Origin: Klebsiella huaxiensis
GTDB lineage: Bacteria; Pseudomonadota; Gammaproteobacteria; Enterobacterales; Enterobacteriaceae
Direction: 5' to 3'
DNA: 64,000 bases
Assembly: GCF_003261575.2 (NCBI RefSeq)
Contig: NZ_CP036175.1
Coordinates: 1-64,000, forward strand
Part shown: positions 24,456-34,240 of the stretch, piece by piece
Layout: each line of letters begins with the position of its first letter
Numbering within the stretch: the first letter of the stretch is position 1
Made by a program: the position numbers and the translations under genes
Notes under the pieces: generated by a model
Told to the model about the DNA's origin: nothing
Database searches by the model: none
What the model saw: only the letters and a program-made list of their open reading frames with translations

Positions 24456-25774
24456 AAAAATTCTCAGTTGTTATCGCAGGCGGCGGCAGTACCTTTACCC
24501 CGGGCATCGTACTGATGCTGTTAGCAAACCAGGATCGCTTCCCGCTGCGGGCGCTGAAATTTTACGACAACGACGGCGCGCGTCAGGAGACCATCGCCGA
24601 GGCATGCAAAGTGATCCTCAAAGAGCAGGCACCGGAGATTGAATTCAGCTACACCACCGATCCGCAGGCGGCCTTTACCGACGTTGATTTCGTGATGGCG
24701 CACATCCGTGTGGGCAAATATCCGATGCGTGAAAAAGACGAAAAAATCCCGCTGCGCCACGGCGTGTTGGGCCAGGAAACCTGCGGCCCTGGCGGTATTG
24801 CCTACGGTATGCGCTCCATTGGCGGGGTACTGGAGCTGGTGGATTATATGGAAAAATATTCACCGAATGCCTGGATGCTCAACTACTCCAACCCGGCGGC
24901 AATTGTGGCGGAAGCAACCCGTCGCCTACGTCCGAACGCTAAAATTCTCAACATTTGCGATATGCCGATCGGCATTGAAGGGCGGATGGCGCAAATCGTC
25001 GGTCTCAAGGATCGCAAGCAGATGCGCGTGCGCTACTACGGCCTTAACCACTTCGGCTGGTGGACCTCGATTGAAGATCTGCAAGGTAACGATCTGATGC
25101 CGAAGCTGCGCGAACATGTGGCGAAATACGGCTATGTTCCGCCATCTAACGATCCGCACACCGAAGCGAGCTGGAACGATACCTTTGCTAAGGCGAAAGA
25201 CGTGCAGGCGCTGGATCCGGATACGATGCCGAATACTTATCTCAAGTATTACCTGTTCCCGGACTACGTGGTGGCGCACTCCAATCCAGAACGTACCCGC
25301 GCGAACGAAGTGATGGATCATCGTGAGAAAAACGTCTTCAGTGCCTGTCGCGCGATTATTGAAGCAGGTAACTCTTCCGCAGGCGATCTGGAAATCGACG
25401 AACATGCTTCCTATATCGTCGATCTGGCGGCGGCTATTGCTTTTAATACCCAGGAACGCATGCTGCTGATTGTGCCGAACAACGGCGCGATTCATAACTT
25501 TGATGCCGATGCGATGGTGGAAATTCCTTGCCTGGTCGGCCACAACGGACCGGAGCCGTTAACGGTTGGCGATATTCCTCATTTCCAGAAAGGGATGATG
25601 AGCCAGCAGGTGGCGGTGGAAAAACTGGTGGTGGATGCCTGGGAACACCGCTCTTACCACAAGCTGTGGCAGGCTATTGCGCTGTCGAAAACCGTACCGA
25701 GCGCCTCCGTTGCTAAAGCGATTCTTGACGACCTGATTGCGGCCAATAAAGAGTACTGGCCGGAACTGCATTAA
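24452..25774 (+). CDS. aglB: 6-phospho-alpha-glucosidase (GH4)
   Basis: Cytosolic GH4 enzyme hydrolysing PTS-imported 6-phospho-alpha-glucosides by an NAD/Mn redox mechanism. 440 residues, as in Klebsiella AglB. NAD fold at the N-terminus (VVIAGGGSTFTPGIVLML), metal-binding Cys in NICDMPIG and His in YGLNHFGWW. It overlaps aglA (ATGA) and meets yidL tail to tail with a 4-base overlap. Confidence 0.95.
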   Translation: MKKFSVVIAGGGSTFTPGIVLMLLANQDRFPLRALKFYDNDGARQETIAEACKVILKEQAPEIEFSYTTDPQAAFTDVDFVMAHIRVGKYPMREKDEKIPLRHGVLGQETCGPGGIAYGMRSIGGVLELVDYMEKYSPNAWMLNYSNPAAIVAEATRRLRPNAKILNICDMPIGIEGRMAQIVGLKDRKQMRVRYYGLNHFGWWTSIEDLQGNDLMPKLREHVAKYGYVPPSNDPHTEASWNDTFAKAKDVQALDPDTMPNTYLKYYLFPDYVVAHSNPERTRANEVMDHREKNVFSACRAIIEAGNSSAGDLEIDEHASYIVDLAAAIAFNTQERMLLIVPNNGAIHNFDADAMVEIPCLVGHNGPEPLTVGDIPHFQKGMMSQQVAVEKLVVDAWEHRSYHKLWQAIALSKTVPSASVAKAILDDLIAANKEYWPELH

Positions 25775-26664
25775 TCCTGCTGACCGGCATCCGTTGGGTG
25801 TCGGTCATTCATTTTTAGCACCTCTGAGGGGGCATAGCCGAAGCGGCGTTTAAACGCTTTGCTGAAATGAAAAGAGTCAAAGAAGTTCAGCATTCCCGCA
25901 ACCTTACTTACGGTATTTCCCTCCTGCTTCAATAACGACTGTGCCAGTTCCAGTTGCGCATTGAGGTAATACTCTTTTGGTGTTTTACCGGTATAGCGCA
26001 GAAACAGACGCCGCAGCCAGGGCTCACTGCACTGCATGGCGTCCGCCATATCGGCCACGCTCCAGCGCTTTTGCGGGTTAGCGTGGAGAGTGGCAATCAG
26101 GTTTTCCAGCTTTTGCATCTGCCGGTCTTTGTTGCCACTTTCGGCAATCAGGCAAATCCATTGATAGATGATTTTCGTTAAATAGGCCACAGCCAGATTA
26201 TTTTTTAGCGGATCGCGATCTGCAATCAATAATGCTACTTCATTTAACTCTTTATTAAATACATCACCATGATAAATCGTTCCAATTTGCAATATTGGAA
26301 TAGGCATCAGTGTGGTAGGAATAAACTCCATCCAGTACTGCTCCCAGACCAGGCCAGCACAGTGATAGGATTTTATCTCAATAGGTTTTAAAAATATGAC
26401 ACAGTTCCCATTCAGCGTAATTTCAGAGTTGTCTTTCAGATATATTTTTCCGCATCCCTGAAGGGTGTATATCGCTACCCAGGAGTTGGCGATAAGCGGT
26501 TTCTTTTTATCGCGAGGCCAGCTGACCCGGTAGCTTTCATCGGCAAGGGTATGCCATAGCGAGAGCAGTGAAATCCCGCTTGAGATCACATTTTCTTCCA
26601 GAACTAACGGAATATTATACGTAGTTTCGTTTTTTACATGCGAAATTTGTATTTTTCCATTCAT
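25771..26664 (-). CDS. yidL: AraC-family regulator YidL
   Basis: 297 residues with an N-terminal cupin sensor and a C-terminal pair of AraC helix-turn-helix motifs (RWSVADMADAMQCSEPWLRR; FFDSFHFSKAFKRRFGYAPS). In E. coli yidL is divergent from yidKJ; the same order is kept here, so it most likely activates the symporter-sulfatase operon. The effector is unknown. Confidence 0.9.
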   Translation of the reverse strand: MNGKIQISHVKNETTYNIPLVLEENVISSGISLLSLWHTLADESYRVSWPRDKKKPLIANSWVAIYTLQGCGKIYLKDNSEITLNGNCVIFLKPIEIKSYHCAGLVWEQYWMEFIPTTLMPIPILQIGTIYHGDVFNKELNEVALLIADRDPLKNNLAVAYLTKIIYQWICLIAESGNKDRQMQKLENLIATLHANPQKRWSVADMADAMQCSEPWLRRLFLRYTGKTPKEYYLNAQLELAQSLLKQEGNTVSKVAGMLNFFDSFHFSKAFKRRFGYAPSEVLKMNDRHPTDAGQQD

Positions 26665-26840
26665 TTTAATTTCCCATCAGCGAATGATGCCTGCAACCTG
26701 CTAGAGGGAATTTAGCAAAAAAATAACTCTTCAGGGATACGTTACCCATTATTTTATGAATCTCATCGCCTTACCTGGATAAAACGCTATTCCTTTGTAC
26801 CTGATAGCGCCAGGATATAATGACAAACAAGGGCTACAAG

Positions 26841-28556
26841 ATGAATGCTATACAAATTTTGAGCTTTGTCGGTTTTACGCTGCTGGTGGCTATCATTACC
26901 TGGTTGAAGGTAAGAAAAGCGGACACCGGCTCGCAGCAGGGCTATTTCCTTGCCGGCCGTTCGCTGAAGGCGCCGGTCATTGCCGCCTCGCTGATGTTAA
27001 CCAACTTATCGACCGAACAACTGGTGGGGTTATCCGGGCAGGCCTACAGAAGCGGCATGTCGGTGATGGGTTGGGAGGTAACCTCGGCGGTGACGCTGAT
27101 CTTCCTGGCGCTGATCTTTCTGCCTCGCTACTTGCAGCGCGGCATCGCTACCATCCCGGACTTTCTCGAAGAGCGGTACGATAAAACCACCCGCATTATT
27201 ATCGACTTCTGTTTCCTGATAGCTACCGGCGTCTGCTTTCTGCCAATCGTTCTCTACTCCGGGGCGCTGGCACTTAACAGCCTGTTTCATATCGGGGACT
27301 CGCTGGGCTTAACCCAAGGCGCCGCTATCTGGCTGTTGGTGATTTTACTGGGGCTGGCGGGGATTTTATATGCCGTTATCGGCGGGATGCGCGCGATGGC
27401 GATTGCCGACTCCATCAACGGTATCGGTCTGGTGATCGGTGGCCTGATGGTACCGGTATTCGGACTTATCGCCATGGGTAAGGGGAGCTTTTTACAGGGC
27501 ATTGAGCAGCTAACGACGGTGCATGCGGAGAAACTCAACTCCATCGGCAGCAGCTCCGATCCCTTACCCATAGGGGCGGCGTTCACCGGCCTGATTTTGG
27601 TGAACACGTTCTACTGGTGTACTAACCAGGGGATTGTGCAGCGCACGCTGGCGTCGAAAAGTCTGGCGGAAGGGCAGAAAGGAGCGCTGCTGACGGCGGT
27701 CCTGAAGATGCTGGACCCGCTGATTCTGGTGCTCCCCGGTTTAATCGCGTTCCATCTCTATCAGGACCTGCCGAGTGCGGATATGGCCTATCCGACGCTG
27801 GTCAATAAGGTGATGCCGCTTCCGCTGGTCGGCTTTTTTGGCGCAGTGCTGTTTGGCGCGGTTATCAGCACCTTCAACGGCTTTTTAAACAGCGCCAGCA
27901 CCTTGTTCAGCATGGGGATTTATCGGCGCATCATCAATGAAAATGCCCAGCCGGATCAACTGGTGCGCGTTGGGCGTAAATTTGGCCTGTTTATCGCGGT
28001 GATCTCGGTGATTGTCGCGCCGTGGATCGCCAATGCGCCGCAGGGCCTGTATAGCTGGATGAAACAGCTCAACGGTATTTATAACGTGCCGCTGGTGACG
28101 ATCATCATTATGGGCTTCTTCTTCCCGCGCATTCCGGCGTTGGCGGCTAAAGTGGCGATGGGACTGGGTATCGTCAGCTATATCACCATCAACTATCTGG
28201 TGAAGTTCGATTTCCATTTCCTCTACGTGCTGGCCTGCACCTTCTGCATCAACGTAGTGGTGATGTTGATTATCGGCTTCATTAAGCCGCGAGCGACGCC
28301 GTTTAAATTTCATGATGCTTTCGCCGTGGATATGGTGCCGTGGCGGCATGTGAAGATTGCCTCAGTGGGCATCCTGTTCGCCATGATCGGCGTTTACGCC
28401 GGTCTCGCTGAATTCGGCGGTTACGGCACCCGCTGGCTAGCAATGGTCTGCTACTCCATCACTGCGGCGGTGGTTATTTATCTGATCTACAGCAGTTGGC
28501 GGGAACGCCGCTCTGCTCCGGTTAACTATGCTACCGACGTTAAGGAAAAATCATGA
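26841..28556 (+). CDS. yidK: Sodium:solute symporter YidK
   Basis: 571 residues, same as E. coli YidK, of the SSS/SGLT family. About 13-14 membrane segments; the SSS marks include FLAGRSLKAPVIAASLMLTN, LPRYLQRGIATIPDFLEERY and CTNQGIVQRTLASKSLAEGQ. The ATG at 26841 matches the family start; an ATG seven codons upstream is rejected. Family members take up sugars with sodium. It overlaps the sulfatase yidJ by 4 bases, suggesting that the two share a substrate, perhaps a sulfated sugar. Confidence 0.93.
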   Translation: MNAIQILSFVGFTLLVAIITWLKVRKADTGSQQGYFLAGRSLKAPVIAASLMLTNLSTEQLVGLSGQAYRSGMSVMGWEVTSAVTLIFLALIFLPRYLQRGIATIPDFLEERYDKTTRIIIDFCFLIATGVCFLPIVLYSGALALNSLFHIGDSLGLTQGAAIWLLVILLGLAGILYAVIGGMRAMAIADSINGIGLVIGGLMVPVFGLIAMGKGSFLQGIEQLTTVHAEKLNSIGSSSDPLPIGAAFTGLILVNTFYWCTNQGIVQRTLASKSLAEGQKGALLTAVLKMLDPLILVLPGLIAFHLYQDLPSADMAYPTLVNKVMPLPLVGFFGAVLFGAVISTFNGFLNSASTLFSMGIYRRIINENAQPDQLVRVGRKFGLFIAVISVIVAPWIANAPQGLYSWMKQLNGIYNVPLVTIIIMGFFFPRIPALAAKVAMGLGIVSYITINYLVKFDFHFLYVLACTFCINVVVMLIIGFIKPRATPFKFHDAFAVDMVPWRHVKIASVGILFAMIGVYAGLAEFGGYGTRWLAMVCYSITAAVVIYLIYSSWRERRSAPVNYATDVKEKS

Positions 28557-30046
28557 GTCGCCCTAATTTCCTGTTCATTATGACCGATACCCAGGCCACT
28601 AATATGGTGGGCTGCTACAGCGGTAAGCCGCTGAATACCAATAACATTGATAATCTGGCTGCTGAAGGTATCCGCTTCAATTCCGCCTATACATGCTCGC
28701 CGGTATGCACCCCGGCGCGTGCCGGGCTGTTTACCGGGATTTACGCCAATCAGTCCGGCCCGTGGACCAATAACGTCGCACCCGGGAAAAATATCTCCAC
28801 CATGGGGCGCTACTTTAAAGATGCGGGCTACCACACTTGCTATATCGGTAAGTGGCACCTTGATGGCCACGACTATTTTGGTACCGGCGAGTGCCCTTCT
28901 GAGTGGGATGCTGACTACTGGTTTGATGGCGCGAATTACCTCGCGGAAATGACCGAGGAAGAGATCAGCCTGTGGCGTAACGGCCTGAACAGCGTAGAAG
29001 ATTTACAGCGGCACGGGATCAATGAAACCTTCACCTGGGCGCACCGTATCAGCAACCGGGCGGTAGACTTCCTGCATCAACCCACGCGCGCCGACGAGCC
29101 GTTCCTGATGGTGGTGTCCTATGACGAGCCGCACCATCCGTTTACCTGCCCGGTGGAGTATCTGGAGAAGTATCAGGACTTTTATTACGACCTCGGGCCG
29201 AAGGCTCATGATTCGTTGAGCAATAAACCGGAACACCATCGGCTATGGTCGCAGGCGATGCCATCCCCGGTAGGTGACGATGGGCGCTATCACCATCCGC
29301 TCTATTTTGCCTGTAACGACTTCGTCGATGACCAGATTGGCCGGGTGATCAACGCCTTAACCCCGGAGCAGCGGGACAACACCTGGGTGATTTATACCTC
29401 CGATCACGGCGAGATGATGGGGGCGCATAAGCTCATCAGCAAAGGTGCGGCGATGTATGACGACATTACCCGTATCCCGCTGATTATGCGCCCGCCGCAG
29501 GGGGAACCCATGCAGGTCGATACGCCGGTCAGCCATATCGACCTGCTGCCGACGATGATGGCGCTGGCGGGCATCGATAAGCCGGATATCCTGCCGGGAG
29601 AAAATATTCTCGATGCTGAAACGCCGCGCGGCGTGATGGTGGAATTCAATCGTTATGAAATTGAGCATGACAGCTTTGGCGGTTTTATCCCGGTGCGCTG
29701 CTGGGTAACGGATGAGTACAAACTGGTGCTTAATCTGTTTACCACTGATGAACTGTATAATCGTAAAAATGACCCTGATGAACTGCATAACCTGATTGAT
29801 AACCCTGATTTCGCCGACGTTCGCTGCCAAATGCATGATGCGCTGCTGGACTACATGGATAAAATCCGCGACCCGTTCCGCACCTATCAGTGGAGCCTGC
29901 GCCCGTGGCGGCCGGAAGCTCAGCCGCGCTGGATGGGCGCTTTCCGCCCGCGCCCGCAGGATGGCTACTCGCCGGTAGTCCGCGACTACGATACCGGCCT
30001 GCCGACCCAGGGGGTGAAGGTGGAGGAGAAAAAACAGAAGTTCTGA
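28553..30046 (+). CDS. yidJ: Cys-type sulfatase YidJ
   Basis: 497 residues as in E. coli YidJ. Alkaline-phosphatase-fold sulfatase: sulfatase signature with Cys52 in VCTPARAGLFTG (CxPxR, modified to formylglycine), metal ligand Asp in IMTDTQATN and SDHGEMMGAHKLISKG. No signal peptide, so it is cytosolic. It overlaps yidK (ATGA). It needs a formylglycine-generating enzyme; none that is complete is encoded in the window. Confidence 0.93.
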   Translation: MSRPNFLFIMTDTQATNMVGCYSGKPLNTNNIDNLAAEGIRFNSAYTCSPVCTPARAGLFTGIYANQSGPWTNNVAPGKNISTMGRYFKDAGYHTCYIGKWHLDGHDYFGTGECPSEWDADYWFDGANYLAEMTEEEISLWRNGLNSVEDLQRHGINETFTWAHRISNRAVDFLHQPTRADEPFLMVVSYDEPHHPFTCPVEYLEKYQDFYYDLGPKAHDSLSNKPEHHRLWSQAMPSPVGDDGRYHHPLYFACNDFVDDQIGRVINALTPEQRDNTWVIYTSDHGEMMGAHKLISKGAAMYDDITRIPLIMRPPQGEPMQVDTPVSHIDLLPTMMALAGIDKPDILPGENILDAETPRGVMVEFNRYEIEHDSFGGFIPVRCWVTDEYKLVLNLFTTDELYNRKNDPDELHNLIDNPDFADVRCQMHDALLDYMDKIRDPFRTYQWSLRPWRPEAQPRWMGAFRPRPQDGYSPVVRDYDTGLPTQGVKVEEKKQKF

Positions 30047-30207
30047 CGAATTATGCCGCTGCTGAAAACTGGTCTGGTAGCCCAACAATAAGGGGTTATC
30101 AGGCCTGAACTTTCTCTGAAATGGGGCGATTATTAATGCCTTCCGCTTTGCCTCTCAGGTAGAATCGCCGGTATTTTACGCACCCGGGTACCCATCAAGG
30201 AGCCATG

Positions 30208-30555
30208 ATGAAAATATCCCGCCTCGGCGAAGCGCCGGACTATCGTTTCTCGCTGGCCAACGAACGTACCTTTCTGGCATGGATCCGTACTTCACTCGGA
30301 TTTTTGGCCGGTGGGGTCGGCCTGGACCAGCTGGCGCCGGATTTCGCCACGCCGCTGATTCGTGAAATCCTCGCCCTACTGCTGTGCCTGTTTGCCGGTG
30401 GTCTGGCGATTTACGGCTATTTGCGCTGGCTGAGCAACGAAAAGGCAATGCGGCTTAAGCAGGACCTTCCCTACACCCGCACGCTGCTGCTGATCAGTAT
30501 TCTGCTGACGATTGTTATCGCGGTGGTGATGGCGCTGGTGCTCTATGCCGGATAA
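30208..30555 (+). CDS. yidH: Inner membrane protein YidH (DUF202)
   Basis: 115 residues, three predicted membrane segments, with the DUF202 start NERTFLAWIRTSLGFLAGGV. Nearly identical to E. coli YidH. The second of two adjacent ATGs fits the Shine-Dalgarno aaggag and the E. coli start. E. coli yidI, found near here, is absent. Overlaps yidG by 11 bases. Function unknown. Confidence 0.92.
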   Translation: MKISRLGEAPDYRFSLANERTFLAWIRTSLGFLAGGVGLDQLAPDFATPLIREILALLLCLFAGGLAIYGYLRWLSNEKAMRLKQDLPYTRTLLLISILLTIVIAVVMALVLYAG

Positions 30556-30907
30556 TCGCCGGGCGCGTCGCGAGAGCGATCCGGGCCTGCAGCCGGAGCG
30601 TACGTCGCTGGCCTGGTTTCGCACCCTCTTGGGCTATGGCGCGCTGCTGGCGCTGGCGATTAAGCACCACTGGCATCAAGCGGGGCTTCCGTTCTGGATC
30701 TCGCTGTGCATACTGCCGTTCGTCGCCATCATCCTCTGGCGCTATACCCGCAGCCGCAATTTGATGGACGTTGAGCAAAGTGATTTTGTTCAGCGGCAGG
30801 CGGTTCGTGACAAATTTTTGATCGCATTCGCAGTACTTTCCCTGTCATTGTTGTTTGCTGTAACGCACATAAGACAGGTGATTTTGTTTATTAAGGATGT
30901 GATATGA
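30545..30907 (+). CDS. yidG: Inner membrane protein YidG (DUF202)
   Basis: 120 residues as in E. coli, three membrane segments; DUF202 motif PERTSLAWFRTLLGYGALLA. Paralogue of YidH and overlapping it by 11 bases, so the two probably form a heteromer. Overlaps yidF by 4 bases. Function unknown. Confidence 0.92.
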   Translation: MPDNRRARRESDPGLQPERTSLAWFRTLLGYGALLALAIKHHWHQAGLPFWISLCILPFVAIILWRYTRSRNLMDVEQSDFVQRQAVRDKFLIAFAVLSLSLLFAVTHIRQVILFIKDVI

Positions 30908-31434
30908 CAGGATGTCAGGCCGATTACGGTGACGATCAGCACTGCGGCAACTGCCAGTCTCTGGTGGGCGATATCCCGGTGCAGGAAGTGGTTATCCATC
31001 GTCAGGATTGTGAAAACCCCGAGCGTGTCTACCTTCAGCTGAGCGCGAAGGGGGCCGTGGCTATCAAGTTTATTCCTCATTTGCAGCCCACCGACGCCCG
31101 CCTTTGGGGGGAGTTTCTCTGCACGGTATTTGCTATTTGGGTCAAAGAAGACGCGAATCGCGTTGTGGTGCCGCTGTTTGAAGCGACGCTGCGCGCCTGG
31201 CGCGGTGAGACGGTGCGTTATGCTAACAATCCGCCGGGGCCGGCCTGCGCGGGCTGCGCCTGGCTAAGATTATGCGGCGGCGGTTGTCCGCAACTGCGTC
31301 TGGAGGATGGCTCTAATGCGCTATGTGAAGGGTACCGCCAGTTTTATAGCTGGAGCGCCCCCTATATGCGCGTCCTGCGCGATTTACTCAACCAGCATCG
31401 CTCGCCGGCTGAACTGATGCATCTGCTGCGCTAA
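30904..31434 (+). CDS. yidF: SPASM-domain-only protein YidF
   Basis: 176 residues (165 in E. coli). The C-terminal cluster C115-C118-C124-C128 has the spacing CX2CX5CX3C with a later C141, the SPASM pattern of anaerobic sulfatase-maturating enzymes (AslB, YdeM). The radical-SAM CX3CX2C core is absent. Additional cysteines at 4, 14 and 17. The last gene of yidJHGF, overlapping yidG by 4 bases. Described elsewhere as a putative regulator; its role is unproven. Confidence 0.85.
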   Translation: MTGCQADYGDDQHCGNCQSLVGDIPVQEVVIHRQDCENPERVYLQLSAKGAVAIKFIPHLQPTDARLWGEFLCTVFAIWVKEDANRVVVPLFEATLRAWRGETVRYANNPPGPACAGCAWLRLCGGGCPQLRLEDGSNALCEGYRQFYSWSAPYMRVLRDLLNQHRSPAELMHLLR

Positions 31435-31463
31435 AAAATGGCGACGAGAGAGTCTTCGTCGCC
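31433..31463 (-). terminator. Terminator of dsdXA, between dsdA and yidF
   Basis: 8-base-pair perfect stem ggcgacga / tcgtcgcc (31440-31447, 31456-31463). On the minus strand it is followed by ATTTTTT, so it terminates dsdA; the T-run overlaps the yidF stop. Confidence 0.85.
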
Positions 31464-31474
31464 GCTCCGTTTGC

Positions 31475-32803
31475 TTAGCGTCCCTTCGCCAGATACTGTG
31501 CCATCTCCTCTTCCGGCACCATACCGCCGCCGGTCGCCCACACCAGATGGGTGGCATTCTGCATCTGCTCAGCGGTGAAACCGTGCATCTGCTGATACGC
31601 CCGGCTGGCGCACACCCGCTGCGGCCCGGCCATTCCCGCCAGCGCGGAAGGCTCCAGGCGAATGCCCTCTTCCTGGGCTAACCAACCCAGCATGTCGTAC
31701 ATGGTCTGATCATCGAGAGAATAGAACCCATCCAGCAGGCGCTCCATCGCCCGGCCAACAAAACCGGAAGCGCGGCCTACCGCCAGACCGTCTGCGGCGG
31801 TCAGATTATCAATCCCCAGATCCTGAACCGAAATCTCATCATGCAGGCCGGTATAGACCCCCAGCAGCATACAAGGCGAGTGGGTCGGCTCGGCGAAGAA
31901 GCAGTGCACGTGGTCGCCGAAGGCCAGTTTCAGGCCAAATGCCACCCCGCCGGGGCCGCCGCCAACGCCGCAGGGTAGATACACAAATAATGGATGTTCA
32001 GCATCGACAACCCGCCCTTCGCGGGCAAACTGTGCTTTTAGCCGCTCACCGGCCACGGCGTAGCCGAGGAACAGGGTGCGAGAGTTCTCATCATCAATAA
32101 AGAAGCAGTTCGGGTCAGACTCTGCGGCTTTACGCCCCTGCTCGACCGCTACGCCGTAATCTTCCTCGTACTCCACAACCGTTACGCCGTGGCTGCGCAG
32201 TTTGGCCTTTTTCCACGCCCGGGCGTCGGCGGACATATGTACCGCCACCTTAAAGCCGATGCGTGCGCTCATAATGCCAATCGACATCCCCAGGTTGCCG
32301 GTGGAGCCGACGGCAATGCTGTACTGGCTAAAGAACTGCCTGAATTCTGGGGTCAGCAGCTTGCGGTAGTCATCGGAAGTTTTTAACAAGCCTGCGTTGA
32401 TAGCCAACTTCTCCGCATGGGTCAGCACCTCGTAAATGCCGCCGCGGGCTTTAATGGAGCCAGAAATTGGCAGATGGCTGTCTTTTTTCAGCAGCAGATC
32501 GCCGCTAATCGGCTGGCTGAATGCTTTTTCCAGCCGGGCTTTCATTACCGGGATAGCGACCAGCTCCGACTCGATAATACCGCCGGTCGCGGCGGTTTCC
32601 GGGAAGGCTTGCGCCAGATACGGCGCAAAGCGATCGAGCCTGGCGTGGGCGTCCTGAACGTCTTCAGTCGTTAAACCAACATAGGGTAAACCTTCCGCCA
32701 GCGACGTTGTTGACGGGTTAAACCAGGTGGTTTCTTTCAGGGCAATCAGCTCCTCCAGCAGAGGAAACTGTGCGATTAAAGTAGTCATGTCAGCGTTTTT
32801 CAT
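31475..32803 (-). CDS. dsdA: D-serine ammonia-lyase
   Basis: PLP enzyme converting D-serine to pyruvate and ammonia, detoxifying and using D-serine. 442 residues, as in E. coli; Schiff-base Lys in ISGSIKARGGIYEVL, PLP phosphate site GSTGNLGMSIG and PCGVGGGPGGVA. The ATG at 32803 gives the family N-terminus; upstream in-frame codons are not family sequence. Second gene after dsdX, 16 bases apart. Confidence 0.97.
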   Translation of the reverse strand: MKNADMTTLIAQFPLLEELIALKETTWFNPSTTSLAEGLPYVGLTTEDVQDAHARLDRFAPYLAQAFPETAATGGIIESELVAIPVMKARLEKAFSQPISGDLLLKKDSHLPISGSIKARGGIYEVLTHAEKLAINAGLLKTSDDYRKLLTPEFRQFFSQYSIAVGSTGNLGMSIGIMSARIGFKVAVHMSADARAWKKAKLRSHGVTVVEYEEDYGVAVEQGRKAAESDPNCFFIDDENSRTLFLGYAVAGERLKAQFAREGRVVDAEHPLFVYLPCGVGGGPGGVAFGLKLAFGDHVHCFFAEPTHSPCMLLGVYTGLHDEISVQDLGIDNLTAADGLAVGRASGFVGRAMERLLDGFYSLDDQTMYDMLGWLAQEEGIRLEPSALAGMAGPQRVCASRAYQQMHGFTAEQMQNATHLVWATGGGMVPEEEMAQYLAKGR

Positions 32804-32819
32804 ATTACGTCCTTCGCGC

Positions 32820-34157
32820 TCAGATGATGAAAGAAAGCAGGAATGTACCGGCCAGTGCAAGCAGCGAAGCAATAAAGGTCGCCGTTGTATAGTACTTGAA
32901 CGTTTCGTTGAGGCTTGCGCCGCAATACTGTTTAACCAGCCAGAACAGGGAATCCGTTACGATAGTGCAGCCAATCGCGCCTGAGCCGATGGCGATAGCG
33001 ATGATTTCCGGGCTCACGCCGGGATAGAGCGGCAGCATTGGTGCGACGATAGCGGTTGCACCCATCATCGCTACGGTGGCGGAACCGACGGCGGCATGCA
33101 GAATCAGCGCCACCAGCCAGGCCAGTAAAATCGGGTGCATGTCCAGATTAGACAGAATTACCGCCAGCGTATCGGCCAGGCCGCTGGTTTTCAGAATGGC
33201 GTTGAAGGCCCCGCCAGCACCGATAATCAGCAGAATATTGGCAATCGAACCGAAGCAGTTTTCCGTATGCGTCAGCAGGGTGCTCATCCCCATATCCTGG
33301 CGGATGCCCAGCACGTAGTAGGCGACAAAGACGGCGATAAACATGGCGGTGATTGGGTTACCGATAAACTCCAGCAGCATGTACAGCGTGCCGCCTTTAG
33401 TCATGTTCAGTTCGGCGACAGTTTTTACCAGCATCAGGCCAATCGGCAGCAGAACGGTAAACAGCGTGGCGCCGAGCGATGGTAGCGTCTCTTCTTTACG
33501 CACTTCGAGGTTAGAAAACTCAGCCGGAACCGCTTTAAACGGCAGGCGGTTGCCGAGCAGCCGCAGGAACAGCGGGCCGCCGACCAGAGACGCCAGCAGG
33601 CCCACCAGCAGACCATAGACGATCACGGTGCCGATATCCGCGCCCAGCTTGTTGGCAACGAACAGCGCCGCCGGATGCGGAGGCACCACGCAGTGGACTG
33701 CCATCAGTGCCGTACACAGCGGGATGGCCAGCTTGAGTAGCGATGTATTGGTCTTTTTGGCAATGGAAAACGCCAGTGGGATAAGCAGAACGACGCCCAC
33801 TTCAACGAATAGTGTAATCCCGCAAATCAGGCCCACCAGCACCATAATCACATCCGCCGACAGCCAGCGGCAGCGCTGGAGCGTCAGGCCGATGCGTTCC
33901 GCCGCGCCGGAAACCTCCATCATTTTGCCGAGAATGGTCCCCAGCCCAATGACCGCTGCCAGAAAGCCCAGCGTGCCGCCGATCCCGCTCTCAATGGCGT
34001 TAACCATATCCAGCGGGCTCATCCCCATCATTGCGCCAACGAAAAAACTCGCCAGCAGCAGCGCCAGGAATGGGTGAAACTTCAGTTTGACGATAGTTAC
34101 TACAATCAACACGATGCTGATAAGCAAAGTGCTCACAACCCAGATCTGAGATTCCAT
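32820..34157 (-). CDS. dsdX: D-serine transporter DsdX
   Basis: 445 residues, GntP-family proton symporter with about 12-14 membrane segments (PPHPAALFVANKLGADIGTV, AVGSATVAMMGATAIVAP). Same length as E. coli DsdX. The ATG at 34157 starts the true N-terminus MESQIWVVSTLL. First gene of dsdXA, divergent from its activator dsdC. Confidence 0.96.
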   Translation of the reverse strand: MESQIWVVSTLLISIVLIVVTIVKLKFHPFLALLLASFFVGAMMGMSPLDMVNAIESGIGGTLGFLAAVIGLGTILGKMMEVSGAAERIGLTLQRCRWLSADVIMVLVGLICGITLFVEVGVVLLIPLAFSIAKKTNTSLLKLAIPLCTALMAVHCVVPPHPAALFVANKLGADIGTVIVYGLLVGLLASLVGGPLFLRLLGNRLPFKAVPAEFSNLEVRKEETLPSLGATLFTVLLPIGLMLVKTVAELNMTKGGTLYMLLEFIGNPITAMFIAVFVAYYVLGIRQDMGMSTLLTHTENCFGSIANILLIIGAGGAFNAILKTSGLADTLAVILSNLDMHPILLAWLVALILHAAVGSATVAMMGATAIVAPMLPLYPGVSPEIIAIAIGSGAIGCTIVTDSLFWLVKQYCGASLNETFKYYTTATFIASLLALAGTFLLSFII

Positions 34158-34240
34158 ACCCCACCTCGCCTGTGAATAATCTGTGGTTATTGAACAGAAA
34201 AACAGCATGCGCTGACAAACGATATAAACGACGCTTCAGG

